Part shown: in pieces, positions 37,968 through 47,729 of the stretch
Layout: the number at the start of each line of letters is the position of its first letter
How positions within the stretch are numbered: position 1 is the first letter of the stretch
DNA from: Hyphomicrobiales bacterium
GTDB lineage: Bacteria > Pseudomonadota > Alphaproteobacteria > Rhizobiales > Rhodobiaceae
Length of the DNA: 64,000 nt
Direction of reading: 5' to 3'
Assembly: GCA_002869065.1 (NCBI GenBank)
Contig: PKTR01000002.1
Coordinates: 620,001 to 684,000 of the forward strand
Notes under the pieces: generated by a model
What the model was told of the DNA's origin: nothing
Database searches by the model: none
What the model saw: the letters and a program-made list of their open reading frames with translations, nothing else
Program-made: the position numbers and the translations under genes

Positions 37968-38831
37968 CTAAAGCCGCCGCACGGCGGTCACGGGGCTGCC
38001 GGAGGCGGCGATGCGGGTGACGGCGTCGTCGAGCGGTTCGATGGCGACGGCCATGAAGAAGCCGCTCGCGTGCAACAGTCGCGTGTCGTCGAGCATGATG
38101 CCGACATGGCCCTTCCAGAAGACGAGGTCGCCGCGCTGCAGCGACGGCAGGCCGGCGGAGATATCGAGCTGATCGCCGAAGCCCGCCTCCTGCATGTCGG
38201 AATCGCGCGGCGCGGCGATGCCGGCCTCGGCGGCGGCCAGTTGCACCAGCGCCGAGCAGTCGAGGCCGAAACTGGTGCGCCCGCCCCAGCGATAGGGCGT
38301 GCCGACGAAGCTCTCGGCGACCGCGACCCAGTCGTCCGCCTTGTGATCGAGCGGCACGAGGTGTTTGGCGGCGACGGCGCTGCCGTCGGGCAGGATCGCG
38401 TATTCGAGATCGCGCACCGTCTGCGTCGAAACAACCGTGACCCGCGACCCCATCGAAATGAGCCCGCGCGGCGGCAGCTTCAGCTCGGCCATCGGATAGC
38501 GATAGGTCCGCAGCACCGCGACGCGATGGGTCGGTTCGGGTGCGAAAGGTCCGAGCGCATCGGCCGGCAGCCAGCCGACATATTCGTCGGTGCCGGCCTG
38601 GCCCCAGACCCAGCCTTCCGGCGTGCGGTCATAGATTGTGACGGTTTCGCCGAAGAGGAGTTCGGTGTCGATGGAGCGGTCGGCGCGCGGCTCGGGGCGC
38701 ATCGGCGTTGCATCGGCCACCACCCGCAGCGTCTCGCCAACGGCGTAGCGGTCGGCGGTGACGGTGCCGCGCAGATGTTCGGCGGCCAGATCGGGACGGG
38801 CCGGAACGAGCCTGCGGTCAAAAGCCTTCAT
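37968..38831 (-). CDS. NlpC/P60 family cell-wall hydrolase
   Basis: A C40 peptidase of 287 residues, predicted to cleave peptide stems in peptidoglycan. Residues about 45-105 form a bacterial SH3 domain (ELLFGETVTIYDRTPEGWVW) and a second SH3-like unit follows. The catalytic domain has Cys in SFGLDCSALVQLA, His in KGHVGIMLDD and a third polar residue later. There is no obvious signal peptide, so export or a cytoplasmic muropeptide role is open. Its start overlaps the MarR-type gene stop by four bases. Confidence 0.88.
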   Translation of the reverse strand: MKAFDRRLVPARPDLAAEHLRGTVTADRYAVGETLRVVADATPMRPEPRADRSIDTELLFGETVTIYDRTPEGWVWGQAGTDEYVGWLPADALGPFAPEPTHRVAVLRTYRYPMAELKLPPRGLISMGSRVTVVSTQTVRDLEYAILPDGSAVAAKHLVPLDHKADDWVAVAESFVGTPYRWGGRTSFGLDCSALVQLAAAEAGIAAPRDSDMQEAGFGDQLDISAGLPSLQRGDLVFWKGHVGIMLDDTRLLHASGFFMAVAIEPLDDAVTRIAASGSPVTAVRRL

Positions 38832-39178
38832 CGCGGCAACTCCCGTGCCTTGTCGACGACCAGATCGCCGAGCTTTTCCAGATAAAGCGCGCCCTCAAGC
38901 GTGCGCTGGATGACGACATTGCGCCGATCGGCCTCATCGCGGCGGCGCGACAAGAGCTTCATGTGCCCCATCGTGTCGAGCGCGCGGGTGATCGCCGGCT
39001 TGGTGACACCGAGCTTCTCAGCCAGCCCGCGCACGGTGTGCGGCGGTGCCTCGAGATAGACGGTGAGCAGGATGGTCAACTGGCGGGCGCTCAGATCCTG
39101 ATCGCCGTCGCGGACCAGCGCCAGATTGACGTCATGCATCAGTTTCAGCGCCTGGGAGGGGCGCATCTCGACAGCCAT
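38828..39178 (-). CDS. MarR-family winged-helix regulator
   Basis: A 116-residue DNA-binding protein. The recognition part is TVRGLAEKLGVTKPAITRAL and the wing is MKLLSRRRDEADRRNVVIQR. It has the length of a minimal MarR domain. Its stop overlaps the start of the NlpC/P60 gene, so the regulator and hydrolase are one unit; the ligand is unknown. The ATG at 39178 is preferred; a GTG at 39190 is possible. Confidence 0.82.
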   Translation of the reverse strand: MAVEMRPSQALKLMHDVNLALVRDGDQDLSARQLTILLTVYLEAPPHTVRGLAEKLGVTKPAITRALDTMGHMKLLSRRRDEADRRNVVIQRTLEGALYLEKLGDLVVDKARELPR

Positions 39179-39319
39179 GGCAACGAACACTCACTCGGCC
39201 GCCGGCGCGCGGCAGCGATACGCGGAACAGGGAAGCACTCCGAAATTCGTTTCGGAGCCGATATCATTATGCCCGAGACGAGCACTCTGGCAAGGTTGGC
39301 GCTTTGAGACCTGCCCCGG

Positions 39320-40720
39320 CTATTTGCCGTAGCGCTCTTTCAGCATCGCGTAGAGGGCGCGGATCGCCTGGCCCTCGCCGCCTTCTGGCTTGCCGGGCTT
39401 TGCCGTCGGAGTCCAGCCGTAGATATCGAAATGAGCCCAGCTTCTGGCGTGTTCGACGAAGCGGGACAGGAACAGGGCGGCGGTGACGGATCCGGCAAAC
39501 GGCGCCGAGGTGATGTGATTGATATCGGCGATCTTGGAATCCATCATCTTCAGATAGGGCTTCCACAGCGGCATGCGCCAGAGCGGATCGGCGACGGCAA
39601 CGGAGGCCTTTTCGATGGCGCCGGCAAGCGCATCGTCGTCTGTGTAGAAGGGCGGCAGGTCGGGCCCGAGCGCGACGCGGGCAGCGCCCGTCAGGGTGGC
39701 GAGGTCGAGCATCAGGTCCGGGTGCTCCTCATCGCCAAGCGCCAGCGCATCAGCGAGGATCAACCGGCCTTCGGCGTCGGTGTTGCCGATCTCGACATTG
39801 AGGCCCTTGCGGCTCGGCAGCACGTCGCCGGGGCGGAAGGCGTTGCCGGAGATGGAATTCTCGACCGCCGGGATCAGAACGCGCAGACGCACCGGCAGCT
39901 CGGCATCCATGATCATGGTGGCAAGGCCGAGCACGTTCGCCGCACCGCCCATATCCTTCTTCATCAGCGCCATGGCCGAGCCCGGCTTGATGTCGAGGCC
40001 ACCGCTATCAAAGCACACACCCTTGCCGACGAGGGTGACTTTGGGGTGATCAGGATTGCCCCAAGCGAGATCGACGAGGCGGGGATGGCGGCTCGAGGCC
40101 TTGCCGACGGCGTGCACCATCGGCAGGTTTTCGGCCAGAAGGTCCTCGCCGACGATGACCCGGTCGGTGCCGCCATAGGCGACCACCGTGTCGATCGCCG
40201 CGTCGGCGAGTTCGACCGGTCCGAGGTCGTTGGCCGGAATGTTGATCAGATCGCGGGCGAGCGCCACGCCTTTGGCGATGCGGACCACCTCATCGCGGTC
40301 GACATAGCCCGGCGTGACGAGACGCACACCCTTGTCGGTGCGCTTGCGGTAGCGGTCGAAACGGTAGGCGGACAACAGGAAGCCGAGCGCGGCGCGGCCG
40401 GCATCGACCGCCTCACCTTCGAGCCGGTAGGTACCCGCCGGCAGATCGGTCGCCAGCTTGCCGAGCAGGAACGGGTCCTCCTCGCCATGCCCCTTGCCGA
40501 GCCCGAACAGAACGCCGGCAAGCGCGCCATCCTCGCCGGCGAGCCGCAGCATGGAGCCGGCCTCGGCCTTGAAGCCGTTGGCCGCCACCCAGCCGGCAAC
40601 CGACGGCGATGCGTCGCCGAGATAGCGCTCCAGACCGTCGGTCGAAACGCAGGTGACCGGAACGCTGGCGACGGAGGCGTCGGGGGCAAGAAGGATATCG
40701 GGCGCAAGGCTATCGGACAC
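39320..40720 (-). CDS. leucyl aminopeptidase family protein (M17)
   Basis: A two-metal cytosolic aminopeptidase of 466 residues. The catalytic region is complete: VTLVGKGVCFDSGGLDIKPG with the first metal-binding Asp and the lysine, then EIGNTDAEGRLILADALALG, the family signature. The N-terminal macro-like domain is short compared with E. coli PepA, as in the alphaproteobacterial subgroup. The GTG at 40720 (SDSLAPDILL) is chosen, since upstream residues are arginine-rich and not conserved. Confidence 0.9.
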   Translation of the reverse strand: MSDSLAPDILLAPDASVASVPVTCVSTDGLERYLGDASPSVAGWVAANGFKAEAGSMLRLAGEDGALAGVLFGLGKGHGEEDPFLLGKLATDLPAGTYRLEGEAVDAGRAALGFLLSAYRFDRYRKRTDKGVRLVTPGYVDRDEVVRIAKGVALARDLINIPANDLGPVELADAAIDTVVAYGGTDRVIVGEDLLAENLPMVHAVGKASSRHPRLVDLAWGNPDHPKVTLVGKGVCFDSGGLDIKPGSAMALMKKDMGGAANVLGLATMIMDAELPVRLRVLIPAVENSISGNAFRPGDVLPSRKGLNVEIGNTDAEGRLILADALALGDEEHPDLMLDLATLTGAARVALGPDLPPFYTDDDALAGAIEKASVAVADPLWRMPLWKPYLKMMDSKIADINHITSAPFAGSVTAALFLSRFVEHARSWAHFDIYGWTPTAKPGKPEGGEGQAIRALYAMLKERYGK

Positions 40721-41023
40721 GGGCGCAACTCTCTGATTGGACGCGAAAAAGGCTGTGCGGAGGCGGGGCCGGGCATCGGTCGTGGTGCCAGCGGCAAGGC
40801 CAGCCAACCGCATGGCGAACCACCTCGACGATGGTACTCGCCGCGCTGCCAGCGTGCAACGCGAGGGCGACGAGATTACGGCAAAAGACGAGACCTTTGC
40901 TGCCTGTCTACGGTGGCCCGGAGCACGCCTTCGCGGCCGTTTTAACGAACTATTAGGGTTAACAGACTATTGCTGCGAGGGACGGCGACCGCCTGCGTCG
41001 CCTGCAAACGGCCGGAGCCCGAC
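40721..41023. other. divergent gap between the aminopeptidase and tadD
   Basis: A 303-base gap. Close to tadD it contains a short AT-rich stretch with two TTAA motifs 13 bases apart (around 40940-40962), which could mark the tadD promoter. Nothing else is recognised. Confidence 0.4.
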
Positions 41024-41851
41024 ATGCCGAATCTCTCGATCCGCTCCTTCGCAAATTCGCTGGCGCTGCGCAGCGCGCTCGTGCCGATCGTCCTTGCGGT
41101 CGGTCTTGCCGCCTGTTCGACGACGAAGAAGTCGTCGGTCGGCGCGCATGGCGGCGCCGCGATCAGCCAGGGCGCCAGTTATTCGAGCGAGCAGATCCGC
41201 CAGGCAGTTCAACAGTGGGGCAACAAATACGAAGCGAGCCCCGACGACCGTAATGTGGCGCTCAATTATGCAGCCGCGCTTCGTCTCAACGATCAGATCG
41301 ATCAGGCCGTCGCCGTGCTGCGCAAGGCGATGATCAAGCACACCAAGGACCGCGAGGTGGCGGCGGCCTATGGCAAGGCGCTCGCGGCTAAGGGGCAGTT
41401 CGACGAAGCGCTCCGGGTCATCCGCTCCGCGCACACCGACGACCGGCCGGACTGGCGCCTGCTGTCGGCGGAAGGCGCCATTCTCGATCAGATCGGCAAG
41501 AATGCCGAAGCCCGCCGGCAATACGGCCAGGCTCTCAAGATCGTGCCGAACGAACCGTCCGTGCTCAACAATTTCGGCCTGTCCTACGCGCTGACCGGCG
41601 ATCTCACCCAGGCGGAGAAGGTATTGCGGCAGGCCGCGGCGCAGCCCGGTGCCGACAGCCGCGTCCGCCAGAACCTCGCTCTCGTGCTCGGCCTTCAGGG
41701 CAAGTTCCAGGAAGCCGAACGAGTGGCGCTGAACGAACTGGAGCCGGCCCAGGCGGAAGCCAATATCGCCTATCTGCGCGGCATGCTGAGCCAGCGCAAC
41801 ACTTGGAACGACATCAAGGCGCAGGACAAGAAGAAGAAAAACCGCAGCTGA
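41024..41851 (+). CDS. tadD: Tad pilus assembly lipoprotein TadD (TPR repeats)
   Basis: An outer-membrane-associated lipoprotein of 275 residues needed as pilotin or scaffold for Tad pili. The signal ends in a lipobox VGLAACS. At least four tetratricopeptide repeats follow, for instance PDDRNVALNYAAALRLNDQI, KDREVAAAYGKALAAKGQFD and PNEPSVLNNFGLSYALTGDL. A lysine-rich tail closes it. The gene converges on tadC, the last of the minus-strand cpa/tad run. Confidence 0.88.
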   Translation: MPNLSIRSFANSLALRSALVPIVLAVGLAACSTTKKSSVGAHGGAAISQGASYSSEQIRQAVQQWGNKYEASPDDRNVALNYAAALRLNDQIDQAVAVLRKAMIKHTKDREVAAAYGKALAAKGQFDEALRVIRSAHTDDRPDWRLLSAEGAILDQIGKNAEARRQYGQALKIVPNEPSVLNNFGLSYALTGDLTQAEKVLRQAAAQPGADSRVRQNLALVLGLQGKFQEAERVALNELEPAQAEANIAYLRGMLSQRNTWNDIKAQDKKKKNRS

Positions 41852-41898
41852 TTTTCAGCTGGCCGTCCTTCGGAACAGCCCCTCAGCCAACGGAAAAC

Positions 41899-41930
41899 AA
41901 AACCGGCCGCATCGCCTGCGGCCGGTTTTT
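41899..41930. terminator. bidirectional terminator between tadD and tadC
   Basis: AAAACCGGCCGCA pairs with TGCGGCCGGTTTT around a five-base loop (13-bp stem). A T run follows on the plus strand and the mirrored A run gives one on the minus strand, so it can end both convergent units. Confidence 0.85.
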
Positions 41931-42030
41931 CGTTCGAGGTCTGCGGTCCCGGGTCTGCCGTTCCAGGGTCTGACTTTCCAGGGCCTGCCGGGATGGGATT
42001 CGTTCGGAGCCCCTGCCCGGCCTGATACGG

Positions 42031-43005
42031 CTACATGTTCATGATCTGAATGATCGCCGGGCCCATGATGACGGCGAACAGCACCGGCAGGAAGAACACG
42101 ATCATCGGCACGGTGAGTTTCGGCGGCAGCGCAGCGGCCTTCTTCTCGGCCTCGGCCATGCGCATTTCGCGGTTCTCGTCGGCCATGATGCGCAATGACT
42201 GGGCAAGCGGCGTGCCATAGCGTTCGGCCTGGATCAGCGCGGTCGTTACCGCCTTGACGCCGTCAAGACCGGTGCGAATGGCGAGGTTTTCATAGGCCTG
42301 CCGGCGGTCTTCGAGATAGGACAATTCGGCCGTTGCCAGCGTCAGCTCTTCCGCGAGCGGCACTGAAGCGACGCCGATTTCCTCCGACACCTTGCGGAAG
42401 CCCGCCTCGATCGACATGCCCGATTCCACGCAGATCAGCATCAGGTCGAGCGCATCCGGCCAGGCGCGGCGGATGGAGAGCTGACGTTTCTGAATGACGT
42501 TCGAGATGAACAGGTTCGGCAGATAGAAGCCGACCAGCGCGATCAGAACCGCAAGCGAGAATTTCAGGCCGGCCGGCTGCTGGCTCGCATGCATGACGAC
42601 GAACAGATAGAAGAGCGCCAGCATGAACATGATAAAGGGCGCGACGAAGCGGGCGAACAGGAACACCACCATCGGCGCCTGGCCGCGGTAACCGGCCATC
42701 TTCAGACGATTGCCGGTCTCGTCGTCGGACAAGGCGCGGCGCAGGTTGAAGCGGTCGACCAGCTTCTGCATGTAGTCCTTCGGCTTCGGCCGAAGATTGA
42801 CCTGCTTTTCCTGCTGCAGCCGCAGACGCTCGCGCGCCCGGATCTTGTCGCGTTCGATGGCGACCGTCTTCATGCGCGACTGGAACTGGTCACGCTCGAG
42901 CAGCGGCAGCGCCACCGTCAGAATGGTCGCGGCAACGGCGATCGCGGTGACCGCCATCAGCAGGAACTGGCTGTTGGTGAGGAGTTCGGCAATGTCGGAA
43001 AGCAT
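42031..43005 (-). CDS. tadC: Tad secretion system inner-membrane protein TadC
   Basis: A GspF/TadC-type platform protein of 324 residues. It has an N-terminal helix, a pair of helices around residues 120-170, the T2SSF domain with RRAWPDALDLMLICVESGMS (the typical P-[DE]-[AF]-[LI]-D-L-M-x-x-x-[VL]-E-[SA]-G pattern), and C-terminal helices (LTVPMIVFFLPVLFAVIMGP). The ATG at 43005 starts 14 bases after tadB. TadB and TadC form the platform on which the CpaF ATPase drives Flp pilin assembly. Confidence 0.93.
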   Translation of the reverse strand: MLSDIAELLTNSQFLLMAVTAIAVAATILTVALPLLERDQFQSRMKTVAIERDKIRARERLRLQQEKQVNLRPKPKDYMQKLVDRFNLRRALSDDETGNRLKMAGYRGQAPMVVFLFARFVAPFIMFMLALFYLFVVMHASQQPAGLKFSLAVLIALVGFYLPNLFISNVIQKRQLSIRRAWPDALDLMLICVESGMSIEAGFRKVSEEIGVASVPLAEELTLATAELSYLEDRRQAYENLAIRTGLDGVKAVTTALIQAERYGTPLAQSLRIMADENREMRMAEAEKKAAALPPKLTVPMIVFFLPVLFAVIMGPAIIQIMNM

Positions 43006-43019
43006 GCTTTCGTCCCCCG

Positions 43020-44018
43020 CTAGAAGTCGAAGTTGATCATCTTGCGCATCATCAGGACGCCCATCAGCATCCACATCCCGGCGCCGCCGAGAATGAGGTT
43101 GCCGGTGGTGGTCGTGAACAGCGTCATGATGTAGCCGGGGGTGGTGAAGAACACGAGCAGCATGACGATCAGCGGCAGCGAGCCGATGATGGCAGCCGAG
43201 GCCTTCGCCTCCTGACTCATGGCGATGATCTTGCCCTGCAGCTTCTTGCGATCGCGCAGCACCTTGGAGAGGTTGCCGAGCGCTTCCGACAGGCTGCCGC
43301 CGGCCTGTTGCTGGATGGCAATGACGATGGCGAAGAAGTTCGCCTCTTGCAGCGGCATGCCTTCATAGATGCGACCGACGGCTTCATGCAGCGGAACGCC
43401 CATCTGCTGCGCCTCGAGGATGCGACGGAACTCGCCGCGCACCGGCTCTTTCGCCTCCTGGGCGATGATGCGCAGGCAGTCGCCGAGCGGCAGGCCCGCC
43501 TTGACACCACGCACGATGACGTCGACCGAATTCGGAAACTCGGTCAGAAAGGCCTTCTGGCGCCGTTTGCGCATGAACTTGATCAGCCAGTTCGGGAAGC
43601 CGAAGGCACCAACGACCGCGATCCCGCCGGCCACGAGAAGCGGTGCACCGGCAACGAGGCCGAGTATGAAACCAACAACTCCGCAAATGGCGCTGATGAT
43701 GAAGAATTTCGGTTTAGACCAGGTCAGCCCGGCCTGGCGGAGACGCAAAGCAAGCGGCGGCGAAGCGTTTTTCTTCTTCTGCGCCTTCTGCTTTTCCTCC
43801 ATTTCCTTGAGGGTTTCCTGCACCGAACGGCGCCGCTGGCGGCCGTCGCTCTTGGCGACCTGAGCGGCCAGGCCCGGTGTCTTGCGGACTTTTTCGACAC
43901 GCTTGCGGCCGCGGGTCTCGCCGGTGATCGCAGGGGCGACCAGCGCGTAGATGATGGCGCCGACGCTGAACGTCACCAGGACAACGATCGCCAGAACGGT
44001 AGTGCTCACGCCGAACAT
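43020..44018 (-). CDS. tadB: Tad secretion system inner-membrane protein TadB
   Basis: The paralogous platform protein (332 residues). The T2SSF domain contains FLTEFPNSVDVIVRGVKAGL and EFRRILEAQQMGVPLHEAVG and QQQAGGSLSEALGNLSKVLR, all canonical. A membrane helix lies at the N-terminus, a pair of helices at about 110-150, and two at the C-terminus. It lies 11 bases behind cpaF. Confidence 0.94.
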   Translation of the reverse strand: MFGVSTTVLAIVVLVTFSVGAIIYALVAPAITGETRGRKRVEKVRKTPGLAAQVAKSDGRQRRRSVQETLKEMEEKQKAQKKKNASPPLALRLRQAGLTWSKPKFFIISAICGVVGFILGLVAGAPLLVAGGIAVVGAFGFPNWLIKFMRKRRQKAFLTEFPNSVDVIVRGVKAGLPLGDCLRIIAQEAKEPVRGEFRRILEAQQMGVPLHEAVGRIYEGMPLQEANFFAIVIAIQQQAGGSLSEALGNLSKVLRDRKKLQGKIIAMSQEAKASAAIIGSLPLIVMLLVFFTTPGYIMTLFTTTTGNLILGGAGMWMLMGVLMMRKMINFDF

Positions 44019-44029
44019 CGATGCGCCCC

Positions 44030-45592
44030 TCAGACCATGCCCGGCTGTTCGCCGGTATCGGCGGCATCAAGCGCCGCGGCAAGACGGTTCTCTTCGCCGA
44101 AGTAGCGCGCCCGATCCCAGAAATAGGGCCGGCCGACGCCGGTCGAGCGGTGACGGCCGACGATCTTGCCCTGCGCATCCTCGCCCATCATGTCGTAGAC
44201 GAAGAGGTCCTGGGTGATGATGACGTCGCCTTCCATGCCGACCACTTCGGTGATGTGGGTGATGCGGCGCGAACCGTCGCGCAGGCGCGAGGCCTGGACG
44301 ATGACGTCGACGGAGGAGACGATCATTTCGCGCACGGTGCGGGACGGCAGGTTGTAGCCGCCCATGGCGATCATCGATTCCATACGGGCGAGGCATTCGC
44401 GCGGGCTGTTGGCGTGGATGGTGCCCATCGATCCGTCGTGACCCGTGTTCATGGCCTGCAACAGGTCGAACACCTCGGGTCCGCGCACTTCGCCGACGAT
44501 GATGCGCTCGGGGCGCATACGCAGGCAGTTCTTGACCAGGTCGCGCATGGTCACCTCGCCCTCGCCTTCGATATTGGGCGGGCGGGTTTCAAGGCGGACC
44601 ACATGCGGCTGCTGCAGCTGCAGTTCCGCGGAGTCCTCGCAGGTGATGATGCGTTCGTCGGTGTCGATATAGCGGGTCAGGCAGTTGAGCAGCGTCGTCT
44701 TGCCCGAACCGGTACCGCCGGAAATCACCGTGTTGCAGCGGACCCGGCCGACGATCTGCAGAATGGTCGAGCCTTCCGGCGAGATCGAGCCGAAATTGAC
44801 CAACTGATCGAGGGTCAGCTTGTCCTTCTTGAACTTACGAATGGTCAGTGCGGGACCATCGATGGCAAGCGGCGGCGCGATGACGTTGACACGAGAGCCG
44901 TCGGGCAGGCGCGCGTCGCAGATCGGACTCGATTCATCGACGCGGCGGCCGACCTGGCTGACGATCCGCTGGCAGATGTTCATCAGCTGCTGATTGTCAC
45001 GGAACCGGATCGGCGTATCGGTCACCTTGCCGGCGACTTCGATGTAGGTGATGTCGGCGCCGTTGACCATGATGTCGGCGATGTCGTCGCGCGCAAGCAG
45101 CGGCTCCAGCGGACCGTAGCCGAGCACGTCGTTGACGATATCCTCGAGCAGTTCCTCCTGTTCGGAGATCGACATGACGACATTTTTCAGCGCGATGATC
45201 TCGCTGACGACGTCACGGATTTCCTCACGCGCCGATTCCTGGTCGAGCTTGGCGAGCTGCGACAGGTCGATGGTGTCGATCAGTGCCGAGAAGATCGACG
45301 TCTTCACGTCGTAGTAGTTTTCCGAGCGCTGCTTGGAGCGCGGTGCCTGGTCGTAGCTGAGCAACGGCTCGGGCGCGGGAGCCTCGACCGGCGCCGGCTC
45401 ACTGGCGAACGACGTGAAGCCGTCATCCAACGCCTTCTCGTTCAGTGCCGGTTCGTCGCCGAACGGATCGAAATCGATGCTCGGTTCAAGCGGCGTCGTC
45501 GGCGACAGGGAGTCCGTGCGCGGCGGTTCCGCCGGCCTCTCGACCGCAGGTTTCGGCGCTCCAGGAGTAACGCTGCCACGCTTTCCGAACAT
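44030..45592 (-). CDS. cpaF: Tad pilus assembly ATPase CpaF/TadA
   Basis: A hexameric secretion ATPase of 520 residues powering Flp pilus extension and probably retraction. Walker A is [16 protein letters not shown], the Asp box is [20 protein letters not shown], Walker B is [20 protein letters not shown] and the His box is [17 protein letters not shown] variable N-terminal region of about 95 residues is rich in proline and glutamate. The ATG at 45592 is preceded by GAGAGG. Confidence 0.96.
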   Translation of the reverse strand: MFGKRGSVTPGAPKPAVERPAEPPRTDSLSPTTPLEPSIDFDPFGDEPALNEKALDDGFTSFASEPAPVEAPAPEPLLSYDQAPRSKQRSENYYDVKTSIFSALIDTIDLSQLAKLDQESAREEIRDVVSEIIALKNVVMSISEQEELLEDIVNDVLGYGPLEPLLARDDIADIMVNGADITYIEVAGKVTDTPIRFRDNQQLMNICQRIVSQVGRRVDESSPICDARLPDGSRVNVIAPPLAIDGPALTIRKFKKDKLTLDQLVNFGSISPEGSTILQIVGRVRCNTVISGGTGSGKTTLLNCLTRYIDTDERIITCEDSAELQLQQPHVVRLETRPPNIEGEGEVTMRDLVKNCLRMRPERIIVGEVRGPEVFDLLQAMNTGHDGSMGTIHANSPRECLARMESMIAMGGYNLPSRTVREMIVSSVDVIVQASRLRDGSRRITHITEVVGMEGDVIITQDLFVYDMMGEDAQGKIVGRHRSTGVGRPYFWDRARYFGEENRLAAALDAADTGEQPGMV

Positions 45593-45664
45593 GCCGTTCG
45601 CCTCTCGCTTCCTCTGCACTCAACCTCAACGCGCGCATCGAAGCGATGCGCACGACACACTCAC

Positions 45665-46963
45665 TCAGGCGCTCTTCTTGGCGCGAAACCGTTCGAGCAA
45701 CGGTGCCAGCGCCGATTTCTTCTGACGACGCGCCTCGCCACGGCCCGTGATCACCTGAGCGATGGTGTCGAAGGTCGCGCCGACCGGGTTTTTCGGGTCG
45801 ACTTCGCTGATCATCTGACCGTTGTTGGCGGCACCGCCGAACAGCGGAATGTCGAACGGAATTTCCGCCAGGATGTCGGTATCGAGCGCGCGCATGAATT
45901 CCTCGCCGCGAATTTCCGGCCGTTTCGGCATACCGACCTGGTTCAGCACCAGTCGGGGAGCCGCGTCATTCGGCCGGGCGTTCTTGAGGAAGTCGACGAT
46001 GTTCTTGGCATTGCGCAGATTGGCGAGATCCGGCGCGGCGACGACAACGATTTCGTCGGCGCTGCGCAGCACCTGGCGCGACCAGCGGGTCCACACATGC
46101 GGCACGTCGAGGATGGCGGTCGGAATGCTGCCGCGCATCACATCGAGCAGCCCGTCGAAGCTCTTCTCGTCGAAATCATACGGCCGGTCGAGGGTCGCGG
46201 GCGCCGCCAGAAGGCTCAGATGCTCGGCGCATTTCGACAGCAGGCGGTCGAGATAGACCTCGTCGAGGCGCTCCGGCGACTGCACTGCCTCGGCAATGCC
46301 CTGCACCGGGTCCTGATTGAAGTCGAGACCGGCGGTGCCGAACGGCAGATCCATGTCGGCGAGCACGACCTCGCTCTCGAACTGGCGCGCGATCGACCAG
46401 GCGACGTTGTGGGCAACCGTCGAGGCGCCGCAGCCACCCTTGGCGCCGACGAAGGCGACGACGCGACCGAGCGGGCTTGCCTCGGGGTTGTGATAGAGGT
46501 CGCCGACCGCACGGATGAGGTCGAAAAGCTGCAACGGAGCAACGAGGTATTCGCTGACGCCACTGCGGATCAGATCGCGGTACAGCTCGACGTCGTTGAC
46601 GTGGCCGATGACGATCACCTTGGTGCCGGCGTCGCAGACTTCGGCAAGCGAGTCGAGTTCGGCCATAAGATCGACGCGCTGCTTCATCGACTCGACGATG
46701 ATCAGGTTCGGGGTCGGCGCCGAGTGGTAATAGTTCGCCGCCGCCATCACGCCGCCCATGTGGACCTTGACGTGGGTCTTGGTCATGCGGCGGTCCTTGG
46801 ACGCGGTCTCGATCAGGCGACTGATCTCGGGCGTCTCGCAAAAGGCCTGCATGGAAATGCGCGGCAAGGGGCCGAGGCTGGCCAGCATGTCGGCTTCGCC
46901 CGTAGCGGCGGTCTGCCCGGTCATCTCCGGTTCAGGCGGCGCTCCGAAAGTGAGAGTGGCCAT
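45665..46963 (-). CDS. cpaE: Tad pilus localisation protein CpaE/TadZ
   Basis: A MinD/ParA-like ATPase (432 residues) with an N-terminal receiver-like domain (about 45-165) that positions the Tad machine, often at a pole. The deviant Walker A is AFVGAKGGCGASTVAHNVAW and the following switch is LADMDLPFGTAGLDF. The conserved aspartate of a phosphorylated receiver is not evident in IVESMKQRVDL, as in other CpaE proteins. Its start overlaps the cpaD stop (TAATG). Confidence 0.92.
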   Translation of the reverse strand: MATLTFGAPPEPEMTGQTAATGEADMLASLGPLPRISMQAFCETPEISRLIETASKDRRMTKTHVKVHMGGVMAAANYYHSAPTPNLIIVESMKQRVDLMAELDSLAEVCDAGTKVIVIGHVNDVELYRDLIRSGVSEYLVAPLQLFDLIRAVGDLYHNPEASPLGRVVAFVGAKGGCGASTVAHNVAWSIARQFESEVVLADMDLPFGTAGLDFNQDPVQGIAEAVQSPERLDEVYLDRLLSKCAEHLSLLAAPATLDRPYDFDEKSFDGLLDVMRGSIPTAILDVPHVWTRWSRQVLRSADEIVVVAAPDLANLRNAKNIVDFLKNARPNDAAPRLVLNQVGMPKRPEIRGEEFMRALDTDILAEIPFDIPLFGGAANNGQMISEVDPKNPVGATFDTIAQVITGRGEARRQKKSALAPLLERFRAKKSA

Positions 46964-47700
46964 TACTCACCTCCCTTGACGTTGGCGATTGCACCGGCGC
47001 CGTCGTCGCCATAATCCGTGCCCGTCTTCTCGCCCTTGGCGTACTTCTCGAGGACCGTGGCGCGGCGCATCGGGTCGGACGGCGTCATGGCGCGCGGATG
47101 CAGGAGGTCGGCCGGATTGGCGACCATCGCCGCCAGATTGCTCTGGGTAGCGCAACCGAATTCGCTGTAGCTCGAGTTCTCGAAATTGGCGGCGAGATTG
47201 TCGCGCCAGATACCGCACTGCCCGACGGAGGCCTTGAGGCCGACATATTGCAGCCGGATCGGCGCGGCCGCCTCGGGGGCGTCGGTGCGATAGGTAAAGG
47301 ACTGGATCATGTCGGAACGAATACCGGCATTGATCAGGGTCGAGCGGACCTGACGGGCCACATACATCGCCGCGGTATCGTTGTTGGCGCCACTCGGGAC
47401 CTGGATCTCGATGCCGCCATCGCCGCGCTTCCTTGCGCGATCGGCGAAGGCGACGACGACGCCGGCAAGATCGGACGACAGCACGCGGGTGTGAGCGCCG
47501 ACCGGAATGTCGAGCACTTCGGGCGCCTCGCTGATGATGATCGGGTGCCGCGTCTTGTAGCCGTCGGTCGGGACCGAGCCGGTTATGACGGGATCCTTGC
47601 GGCACGCGGAAAGCGCCACAGCGGCAAGGATGACGGTGCCGATCACGACCGGGCGAAGAGGCCCGCGGGCCGGCCGGCTATGTTGCGTGACAGTACTCAT
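46963..47700 (-). CDS. cpaD: pilus assembly lipoprotein CpaD
   Basis: A 245-residue periplasmic or outer-membrane lipoprotein of the Tad system. The signal ends in the lipobox AVALSAC (Cys at about 34). CpaD-family segments are VVVAFADRARKRGDGGIEIQ, RLQYVGLKASVGQCGIWRDN and YSEFGCATQSNLAAMVANPA, the last being the hallmark. It lies between cpaC and cpaE and is thought to help the secretin. Confidence 0.9.
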   Translation of the reverse strand: MSTVTQHSRPARGPLRPVVIGTVILAAVALSACRKDPVITGSVPTDGYKTRHPIIISEAPEVLDIPVGAHTRVLSSDLAGVVVAFADRARKRGDGGIEIQVPSGANNDTAAMYVARQVRSTLINAGIRSDMIQSFTYRTDAPEAAAPIRLQYVGLKASVGQCGIWRDNLAANFENSSYSEFGCATQSNLAAMVANPADLLHPRAMTPSDPMRRATVLEKYAKGEKTGTDYGDDGAGAIANVKGGE

Positions 47701-47729
47701 GACAGATCTCCAAATGCCCACCGACCGGG

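Noticed and set aside
44021-47014. A 997-codon open frame on the plus strand opposite cpaF, cpaE and cpaD
   Set aside because: It mirrors high-GC coding sequence of well-recognised Tad genes, has a histidine/aspartate/arginine-rich composition typical of antisense frames, and resembles no protein.
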